Source: Acidobacteriota bacterium (GTDB lineage: Bacteria > Acidobacteriota > Terriglobia > Bryobacterales > Bryobacteraceae). Taken from it: DNA of 5,172 bases. A program made the position numbers and the translations under genes. Position 1 is the stretch's first letter; the number at the start of each line of letters is the position of its first letter. Under the pieces are notes generated by a model that had not been told where the DNA came from, ran no database searches, and saw nothing but the letters and a program-made list of their open reading frames with translations. The stretch lies in the NCBI GenBank assembly GCA_947505565.1, contig CANNLB010000287.1:1-5172 (forward strand), given 5' to 3'. This document shows, piece after piece, positions 1 to 5,172 of this stretch.

Positions 1-2101
1 GTTAGCAAAGTATCGGCGTCAGGCACAGCCTGTACACCCGGTGGTTCAGCATGAAGCGGTGGTGGAGCCGGTAGCGGCGAAGATTGAGAACGAAGCGGTG
101 GTGGAGCAGGTATTGGCACAAGTGGAGGCCGCTGACCCGGAACCGCCGCCGATGCCCGAGCCGCCGCCGATTGTGGTGGTTGCTGCGCCGGAACCGGAGC
201 CCGTCGTTGAGGTGGTGGCTGAGCCGGTTGCCGAGGCCGTCGTTGAGGTGGTGGTTGAGCCGGTTGCCGAGGCCGTCGTTGAGGTGGTGGTTGAGCCGGT
301 GATTGAGCTGGCGCTCAGTGCGGGAAAAGAGTTAGAGGCTGACGAAGAGGGAGCGATCGACGAGACTCGGGAAGAGATTGAGATCGACCTGCACGTCGAC
401 CACGAAGAAGAAGACGACGAGCTCGACGCGGCGCAGGCGGCAGCGGAGGCAGCGGTAGCGGCCGAAAGCGGCGAGCAAATCGCGGCGTCAAACGAAGACG
501 AAGGCGACGAAGAGGACGATGAGGAAGGCGGGGAGCCGAGTGAAGAGGGTCCGGAGCCGGCGCGGCAACCGCAGAGTTTGACGGCGGCGTTGCGGGATCG
601 GGATCGGAACTCGCGGTTCCAGGCGAGAGGTCGGCGCACGCGTGGCCGGCGCCGTGGTCCGCGGGAGCGGGGTAATGAGATCGACGGCCCGCCGGCTGCT
701 GTAGCCGCCGCTGATCCGGCTCCTCCTCCGATCGTGAATGCGACAGCCGCGCCGGAAGTGCGGGAGCGGTCAAGCGAACGGCCAACGGATCGGGACCGGG
801 GACGGGATCGTGACCGCGGTCGGGATCGAGATCGAGAGCGGAGTACTGAGGGTAACTCGGAAGCCGGAGGGGAGCGGGACCGTCGCGAGCGTCCTCCGCT
901 GCCGCAGATCACGGATTTGCTGAAGGCCGGCCAAGAGATTCTGGTTCAGATTTCGAAGGAACCGATTGGTGCCAAGGGTGCTCGGATCACGTCGCACATC
1001 GCGCTGCCGGGCCGGTTCTGTGTGTACATGCCGACGACCGATCACAATGGCGTGAGCCGGAAGATTGCGTCGGACGAAGAGCGGTTGCGGTTAAAGCGGA
1101 TTTTGCAGACGCATCGCACGGGCATGCCGGGTGGTTTCATCATTCGGACAGCGGGCGAGGGGCAGAGCGAGGAAGAGATCGCGGCCGACATGAACTTCCT
1201 GTACAACCTTTGGCTGGACATCCGGTCGAAGGCGGAGAAGCGCCCGGCTCCGTTGCTCGTGCATCACGATCTGGACATTGTGCAGCGGACGCTGCGGGAT
1301 CAACTAACGACGGACTACAAAACGATCTGGCTCGACAACGAGGAGTTGTACGAGAGCACGGTGAACTTCGTCCAGCGGTTCCAGCCGGCGCTCGTCAGCA
1401 AAGTGAAGTTGTGGACGCGTCCGGTGCCGATCTTCGACACCTTCAACATCACGACAGAGCTGGAAAAGGCTTTGCGGCCGAAGGTATGGCTGAAGTCGGG
1501 TGGTTACATTGTGATCAACCAGACCGAGGCTTTAGTGGCCATTGATATCAACACGGGTAAGTACGTGGGTAAGTCGAACCGATTGGAAGACACGATTGTC
1601 AAGACGAATACCGAGGCTGTGAAGGAGATCGTTCGTCAGATCCGGTTGCGCGATTTGGGCGGGATTATCGTAGTCGACTTCATCGACATGGATGAGCGCA
1701 AGAACCGACAAAAGGTGATGCAGGTGCTTGAAGAAGCCATGATGGTGGATCGCGCACCGTATAAGATTCTGCAATTCAACGATTTCGGACTGGTCGCCAT
1801 TACTCGGAAACGGGTGAAGCAGTCGCTGGAAAGGACGTTGTGTATGCCCTGCGTTTATTGTGAAGGCGCGGGTACGGTGAAGAGCGTGCAGACGGTGATC
1901 GGCGAGATTCTGGCCGAGTCGCAGAAGTTGGCACGGGCGGTAGACGGCAAAGAGGTGATGCTGCGAGTGCATCCTGAGGTGGCGAAGGTGCTGAAATCGC
2001 ACAAGAACCAGTATCTCGAGGAGCTTGAGGGTATCTTCGGCCGGCCGGTGCTCGTGAAGGGCGACGCGGCGGTCCATATTGAAAAATACGATTTGGGCTG
2101 A
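1..2101 (+). CDS. Rne/Rng family endoribonuclease (RNase E/G), 5'-partial
   Basis: RNase E/G enzymes cleave single-stranded RNA in mRNA decay and rRNA/tRNA maturation in the cytoplasm. The frame (codons from nt 2) is open to the left edge, so a GTG at 41 is probably not the true start; it is used here only for numbering. From residue 288 the protein aligns without large gaps to E. coli RNase E residue 88 onward, offset about 200. It has the second half of the S1 fold (IVQI-like strand near 297, G324, V328), the 5'-phosphate sensor pair R369/T370, catalytic D502 in AIDIN and D546 in VVDFIDM, and a zinc-link C604-x-x-C607. Residues 1-287 are a low-complexity insert: a Pro/Glu/Val repeat region, an acidic block (about 99-170), an Arg-rich block (192-211) and an RD/RG block (249-267). 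The first half of S1 must lie upstream of the window. The protein ends soon after the small domain, with no RNase E-type C-terminal scaffold. Family assignment is secure; RNase E versus RNase G naming is not. Confidence 0.95.
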   Translation, partial: LAKYRRQAQPVHPVVQHEAVVEPVAAKIENEAVVEQVLAQVEAADPEPPPMPEPPPIVVVAAPEPEPVVEVVAEPVAEAVVEVVVEPVAEAVVEVVVEPVIELALSAGKELEADEEGAIDETREEIEIDLHVDHEEEDDELDAAQAAAEAAVAAESGEQIAASNEDEGDEEDDEEGGEPSEEGPEPARQPQSLTAALRDRDRNSRFQARGRRTRGRRRGPRERGNEIDGPPAAVAAADPAPPPIVNATAAPEVRERSSERPTDRDRGRDRDRGRDRDRERSTEGNSEAGGERDRRERPPLPQITDLLKAGQEILVQISKEPIGAKGARITSHIALPGRFCVYMPTTDHNGVSRKIASDEERLRLKRILQTHRTGMPGGFIIRTAGEGQSEEEIAADMNFLYNLWLDIRSKAEKRPAPLLVHHDLDIVQRTLRDQLTTDYKTIWLDNEELYESTVNFVQRFQPALVSKVKLWTRPVPIFDTFNITTELEKALRPKVWLKSGGYIVINQTEALVAIDINTGKYVGKSNRLEDTIVKTNTEAVKEIVRQIRLRDLGGIIVVDFIDMDERKNRQKVMQVLEEAMMVDRAPYKILQFNDFGLVAITRKRVKQSLERTLCMPCVYCEGAGTVKSVQTVIGEILAESQKLARAVDGKEVMLRVHPEVAKVLKSHKNQYLEELEGIFGRPVLVKGDAAVHIEKYDLG
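201..300 (+). repeat. 36-bp in-frame tandem repeat, about 2.8 copies
   Basis: Units run 201-236, 237-272 and 273-300 (partial). Units 1 and 2 differ at one visible base, c versus t at 219/255, which changes Ala to Val. Each unit encodes twelve residues of the pattern VVEVV(A/V)EPVAEA, residues 55-87 of the RNase numbering from the GTG at 41. Because 36 is divisible by three, copy-number changes would keep the reading frame. A looser related pair with 39-nt spacing lies just upstream, at 53-68 and 92-107 (gaagcggtggtggagc). There are no spacers, so this is not a CRISPR array. Confidence 0.9.
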
Positions 2102-2931
2102 TGGATCGACTGGTTGCAGTAGCGGTTAGTTGCGCAGCGCTGGCGCTCGGTCAGGACCTGACGGTTCGGAGCGAGTTCCAGCGCCCGGGTTTGGACGGCG
2201 AGGTGGTGGCGGTCGATCAGTCGGGCCGGTCTCGGGAGATCCTTTCTCCGGCCGTGGCACGGAACGGATACGCTTCGTATTTTCTGACGGTCCGGGTGCC
2301 GGCGGGGGTGGAGTGGTATTTGGAAGTTGGCCAGAATCCAGACAATGCGGCGCGGTCCGTTTTGTATCAAGTGAGTCACGACGGGGCGGGGTTGCCGGAC
2401 CAATTGACTAAGGTCGAGATGCCGGTGAAGGGAAAGGCGGAGAAAGCTGAGGTTCGGAGTTACTGGCTGGACTTATGGTTGGACGCCGCGGCGCCGGTGC
2501 GTCGGATCAAGATTGAGCCGCAGGTGTGGATGGGGGATCGGTGGATTGTGTACCCAATGGAGTTTCGGGTGCAGGCGGCGACGGTACCGGCGTTTACGCC
2601 TCGATTCTGGGGCCATGCGGACGTGGCGACGCGGGCGGATGCGGTGATGATCAGCGGTTGGCGGGATTATGTGTGTCGGCAGTTGCCGTCGCAAGCGAAG
2701 GCGGAGACGGCGACAACGGTGAGGCTGTTACAGCATCGAAATGTGCTGCAGGACGTCGCGCTGGCGAAGAAATTGGGCAAGGCTTCGGCGGAAGCGGCTT
2801 TACGGGCGGGCGGGGTGACGGTGGGGACGGAAGGCTGGTGCGCTGCCCCAGTGGAAAGCTGGCAGAAAGATTTGCCGGTGGAATGGTACCTGCGGACGCG
2901 TGACTTCTTGTACCGGAACGCGGTAAACTGA
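2101..2931 (+). CDS. Putative exported protein of unknown function
   Basis: The 276-residue product is not recognised. Its first 17 residues look like a short Sec signal peptide: R3, a hydrophobic core from L4, and a likely cut after ALG before Q18. C11 does not sit in a good lipobox, since position -3 is Ala, so a periplasmic or secreted protein is more likely than a lipoprotein. The mature part looks beta-rich in its first half (VRVPAGVEWYLEVGQNP, then alternating strands with WLDLWLD and VWMGDRWIVYPMEF). A more helical second half (about 200-236) follows. Apart from C11 only two Cys are visible, C192 and C247. The ATG overlaps the RNase stop by one base (TGATG), which fits translational coupling and explains the lack of a strong Shine-Dalgarno. 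The codon pattern matches the RNase gene and the frame is unbroken, so it is likely a real gene. A functional link to RNA decay is not implied by the position alone. Confidence 0.8.
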   Translation: MDRLVAVAVSCAALALGQDLTVRSEFQRPGLDGEVVAVDQSGRSREILSPAVARNGYASYFLTVRVPAGVEWYLEVGQNPDNAARSVLYQVSHDGAGLPDQLTKVEMPVKGKAEKAEVRSYWLDLWLDAAAPVRRIKIEPQVWMGDRWIVYPMEFRVQAATVPAFTPRFWGHADVATRADAVMISGWRDYVCRQLPSQAKAETATTVRLLQHRNVLQDVALAKKLGKASAEAALRAGGVTVGTEGWCAAPVESWQKDLPVEWYLRTRDFLYRNAVN

Positions 2932-2944
2932 AAGTCCAATTCGC

Positions 2945-3034
2945 GGAGAGATGGCCGAGTGGTTTAAGGCGCACGCCTGGAAAGCGTGTGTACTCGAAAG
3001 GGTACCGAGGGTTCGAATCCCTCTTTCTCCGCCA
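2945..3034 (+). tRNA. tRNA-Ser (anticodon GGA)
   Basis: A complete class II cloverleaf can be folded. The acceptor stem pairs GGAGAGA (2945-2951) with TTTCTCC (3024-3030) with one G-T wobble. The D stem pairs GCC (2954-2956) with GGC (2968-2970). The anticodon stem pairs CACGC (2972-2976) with GCGTG (2984-2988), and its loop CTGGAAA places anticodon GGA at 2979-2981. The long variable arm is a 6-bp stem, 2990-2995 with 3000-3005, closed by a GAAA tetraloop, as expected for Ser. The T arm is GAGGG/CCCTC around TTCGAAT (3007-3023). The discriminator is G3031 and CCA is encoded at 3032-3034. It reads UCC and UCU. It begins 13 nt after the upstream stop codon, with no clear promoter or terminator of its own, so processing from a longer transcript is possible. 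Confidence 0.98.
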
Positions 3035-3038
3035 TTCC

Positions 3039-3623
3039 TTACAACGTGTAGCGGATCGAGAATTTTAGCATCCGCGCGAGATCGTTGAGGCGACTGGTTC
3101 CGACGAAGTCCACGGAATTATTGGTACTGGTGATGCGGCCAAAGGCTAGTTGTTGCGCGTGGGCATGGCGAAGTGGGGGTGTGTTGAGGGTGTTGTAGAA
3201 CTCGGCGCGGAACTGGTCCCGATGGCCGCTAGGGAAGGTTTTGTAGACGTCGGCGTCACAGTTGGCCATGTCCTGGCCGAAGAAGGTGTTGCGGCCGCCG
3301 GAGTCTTCGCCGCTGCAGCCGGGGTTGAAAACGAGCTGGACGACGGGCGTGGCGATCGTCGAAAAAAAGCCGCTTAGGGGAAGCTGTCCGCTGCTGTAGG
3401 CTTGGCCGGTGGCGGGGTTGGCGCGGCCGTTGTCGACACTGGCTTCGTAGAGGGCCTGATTGAGGAGAATAGGCCGGTCGTCGGCGACTCCGTTGGCATT
3501 GACGTCGTAGCCGGCACTGACGGTGACGGGGTTGCCGGTGGGGTAGGTGTGGTTGGCGCTGAGGGTCCAGCCGCCGAGGAGCACGTTCTTCTTGAAGAAG
3601 GGCAGGATGTCGCCGTAGCTAGA
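3039..3623 (-). pseudogene. TonB-dependent receptor/Oar-like outer-membrane protein, C-terminal remnant
   Basis: About 190 codons remain of what is normally a protein of roughly 1000 residues. Visible hallmarks, in order, are ILPFFKKN..LLGGW, a strand followed by TGNPVTVSAGYDVN, a GRNTFFGQ segment, DVYKTFP, then QFRAEFYNTLN and FGRIT near the end, with a final strand KFSIRYTL and stop at 3039-3041. These match the last barrel strands of the large Acidobacteriota outer-membrane proteins (carboxypeptidase-like N-terminal domain plus TonB-type barrel). Plug domain, signal peptide and most of the barrel are missing. The frame continues upstream past the GTG at 3584 to about 3620, where homology ends near a sequence resembling an IS end; the first in-frame stop upstream is at 3636-3638. 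The remaining frame is intact, which suggests fairly recent truncation. It converges on the tRNA, with four bases between. It is unlikely to give a functional product. Confidence 0.8.
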
Positions 3624-3650
3624 GCCTGTCCAGAATTACCTCATTTTTCA
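3622..3650. repeat. Putative terminal inverted repeat of an insertion sequence (single end)
   Basis: The receptor homology stops here and the sequence changes to gagcctgtccagaatt followed by an AT-richer stretch (tcatttttcaaaa). This has the look of an IS terminus (GxxCTGTCxAGAATT-like ends occur in several families). It lies about 50 bases beyond the C-terminal stop of the adjacent transposase remnant, the expected spacing for an IS end. I found no matching inverted copy near 4735 or elsewhere in the window, so the other end is missing, and no target duplication can be shown. The exact boundary is uncertain by about 15 bases. Confidence 0.45.
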
Positions 3651-4737
3651 AAACCGCCGCCCTCAAAGAGCCCTACGTCCAGGTGCTGTATCGCGCTCAT
3701 TCGCGACCCAATCCTCCGAATCTCTTCCCCCCGCCCCGCCAGACACACCTCTCCGAGCCCCCCCCTTTCCCTCTCGCCCTTTCTGGCCGACTCCCCTCTC
3801 CGTTAGCCTTCGGTGGCGGCCCACTCAACTTCCGCAAGTCCGCCAACAGCCAAAGATTATGCGTCAGCGCCGTCCAGCCCACCTGCCGATCCTGCCCCGC
3901 AATCCCTTTGCTCAAAAACGGCCCACCCAAAAAGTCGTTCTTGAAAATCCCCACCCGCGCCTCCGTCTGCGCCTTTCGATGAGGCCACTTCCGAAACTTC
4001 TCCCCCTTTCAACTCTCAGCAAACTTCCCCGGATCCTTCGGCGCAATCCCATTCTCAATCCCCTTGTCCGCCAACTTCTGCCGCGCCGCCTTGCTATCAA
4101 ATCCCCGCCCCGCCACCACACTCACCGGCAATCCCCACTCGCCCATCCGGACCAACCTCTCCCCCATCAAGAACGCATCGCTCTCCACCTCTCGGTCCGC
4201 AAGTCCCAATCAATCATCAACCCGCACACCGCCTCCGCCAGCAACAACTGGCGGCCAAACTCCACCTCCGCTCCCGCCTTTCCCCGCACAATCACACTCG
4301 CGTGCGGCTCATACAAGCTGATTAGCTTCTCTTCATTCTTCACCAACCGCTCGCCGATAATCCGTTCGTGCGCCTGCTTGATTGCCACCGGCAGCGCCGC
4401 CAGGATGGTCTCGATGCGGGCCTGTTCTAGATTTTGGCTTCCCTCTCGCTCCAGGTCGTCGGCTGCCACTCCGCGGCCAGCCTATCGCGGTGCCGCTCCG
4501 CATGCGCCATCACCAGCCGCACGTGCGCCTTCATCCGGCGCAGAACCTTCTTGCGCTCCTTCTTGCCGCCGGATCGCTTCCCCACTGCCGTCATCCGCAT
4601 ACGCAGCTTGTTGATTTCACTCAGGAAGGTCTTGGGCTCCTCCATGCGAACTTTTAAGCCTTGCGTCCGGATCAGGATCATCGCCTTGACCAAGGTCCGA
4701 ACGCCGTCGCGCAGCAGCCCCCCTGGAATACGCGTCG
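3624..4737 (-). mobile_element. Degenerate insertion sequence remnant, one end missing
   Basis: This block holds the broken DDE transposase listed separately plus a short non-coding tail (about 3624-3696) leading to the putative IS end. It interrupts the receptor remnant on the left. On the right it stops abruptly where IS630 homology begins on the opposite strand. The - strand is purine-rich, and the + strand has long C runs (for example around 3726-3770). The right part of the element, including the transposase start and the second terminal repeat, appears deleted. Confidence 0.7.
3697..4737 (-). pseudogene. DDE transposase remnant, IS4/IS5-like (possibly ISNCY group), frameshifted
   Basis: Three frames must be joined to read one transposase. 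Part one (4737 to about 4432) starts LLRDGVRTLVKAM and includes a basic helical stretch. Part two (to about 4195) contains EEKLISLYEPHASVIVRGKAGAEVEFG and CGLMIDWDL. Part three continues with GLPVSVVAGRGFDS, KGIENGIAPKDPGKF, an in-frame TGA at 4009-4011, then KAQTEARVGIFKNDFLGGPF and GWTALTHNLWLLADLRK before the stop at 3697-3699. The order and motifs match RNase H-fold transposases. The final acidic residue is present (Glu at 3961-3963). At the second acidic site, where the family has Asp in a DxGF motif, Gly is encoded (4108-4110). The N-terminal part with the first catalytic Asp is absent. Breaks near 4432 and 4195 each look like one lost base. It is clearly inactive. Assignment to the exact IS family is from memory and tentative. 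Confidence 0.78.
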
Positions 4738-4743
4738 GAAACA

Positions 4744-5172
4744 CTTGCAGAGTTGACGGCGATGAGCCGGAGCCGTAAGGAAGAAGCGCGAATGGTCGAG
4801 CGCGCCCGGATTTTGCTCGGTTGCTTGGATGGAAAGGAAATTCAGCAAGTAGCGCAGGATACCGGTGCGTCCGTTCCGACTGTCAGTAAATAGCGCAAAC
4901 GCTTTCCGCAGGCTGGAATTGCGGGTCTGCAGGACCGCCCGCGCTCGGGAAAACCTCCCATCTATGATGCCGGGTTCCGGGGCCGGGTCCTGGCGCTCCT
5001 GGAGCAAACTCCACCGCCAGGCTTGGCTCATTGGGACGGTCGAGGGTGGCCAGAGAGCTGGGCGCCAGCGTCCATGCGGTGTGGCGACTGCTGCGCCGGG
5101 AAGGAATTCATCTCCAACGCCTCAGGACTTAGTGCGTCAGCACCGATCCGGAGTTCTCGCCCAAGGCCGCCG
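4744..5172 (+). pseudogene. IS630-family transposase remnant, N-terminal part, runs off the window
   Basis: The read-through translation matches the N-terminal region of IS630-type transposases: LAELTAMSRSRKEEARMVERARILL, then a helix-turn-helix around KEIQQVAQDTGASVPTVSK, RKRF, GIAGLQDRPRSGKPP, VLALLEQ.PPPGLAHWDG, GASVHAVWRLLRREGIHLQR and CVSTDPEF. There are three lesions. TAG at 4891-4893 replaces the conserved Trp of SKWRKRF. One base is lost near 5041, moving the frame by one. A second TAG at 5130-5132 replaces the conserved Trp of (R/S)WCVST. The catalytic DDE domain would lie beyond 5172. Homology begins only a few bases from the neighbouring transposase remnant on the opposite strand, so the 5' end and its terminal repeat may be missing as well. 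The only in-frame ATG is at 4762, but homology extends upstream of it. It is a dead copy; family assignment is good. Confidence 0.82.

Noticed and set aside
201..300. 36-bp repeats as a possible CRISPR array
   Set aside because: Units are directly adjacent without spacers and encode an in-frame peptide repeat within a conserved gene.
46..912. Long open frame on the - strand, 288 codons, very Ser/Arg-rich
   Set aside because: It lies entirely antisense to the low-complexity insert of the RNase. Its Ser/Arg repeats are the complement of the Glu/Asp/Arg codon runs, and it resembles no protein family.
2860..2944. A dedicated promoter for the tRNA-Ser gene
   Set aside because: TTGCCG- and TTGTAC-like hexamers occur, but none is followed by a -10-like box at acceptable spacing; not supportable from sequence alone.
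3024..3060. Rho-independent terminator between the tRNA and the receptor remnant
   Set aside because: Only four bases separate them and no GC-rich hairpin with a T-run is visible beyond the tRNA's own stems.
4190..4440. Programmed frameshifting of the transposase
   Set aside because: There are two separate shifts, neither at a clear slippery sequence, together with an in-frame stop, a missing N-terminus and a lost catalytic residue. This is decay, not regulation.
3859..4614. Open frame on the + strand, 251 codons
   Set aside because: It is antisense to the transposase remnant, whose - strand translation carries clear family motifs; the + strand product is Pro/Arg-rich with no recognisable domain.
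3035..5172. A duplicate of the tRNA-Ser 3' end as an attachment site
   Set aside because: No second copy of the T-arm/acceptor sequence was seen by reading the rest of the window; it could still lie beyond 5172.

Overview
The window looks like an Acidobacteriota chromosome, probably a Solibacter/Bryobacter-type lineage. This is inferred from three things: a high-GC sequence, an RNase E/G protein with a very long low-complexity insert in its S1 domain, and the C-terminal part of a large TonB-dependent/Oar-type outer-membrane protein of the kind greatly expanded in that group. No marker in the window settles the taxonomy.

The left 60% is intact housekeeping DNA on the + strand. Nucleotides 1-2101 are the 3' part of an Rne/Rng family endoribonuclease, open at the window's left edge. 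Its stop codon overlaps by one base the start of a gene for a small exported protein of unknown function (2101-2931). Thirteen bases later comes a complete class II tRNA-Ser(GGA) with encoded CCA (2945-3034). The protein pair looks translationally coupled, and the tRNA may share their transcript.

The right 40%, starting four bases after the tRNA, is a graveyard of mobile and accessory DNA. On the - strand lies the C-terminal ~190 codons of a TonB-dependent receptor-like protein (3039 to about 3623). It is cut off where an insertion-sequence end appears to begin. Next is an antisense-oriented DDE transposase remnant (about 3697-4737), with two frameshifts, an in-frame stop, an apparently lost catalytic Asp and no N-terminal part. 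Directly abutting it head to head is an IS630-family transposase remnant on the + strand (about 4744 to the window end), with two TGG-to-TAG changes and one frameshift. The order suggests successive insertions and deletions beside the tRNA gene.

I found no convincing new multi-gene system. The points most worth a second look are the S1-splitting acidic/basic insert of the RNase with its internal 36-bp repeat, the uncharacterised secreted protein coupled to it, and the layered IS junctions next to the tRNA.
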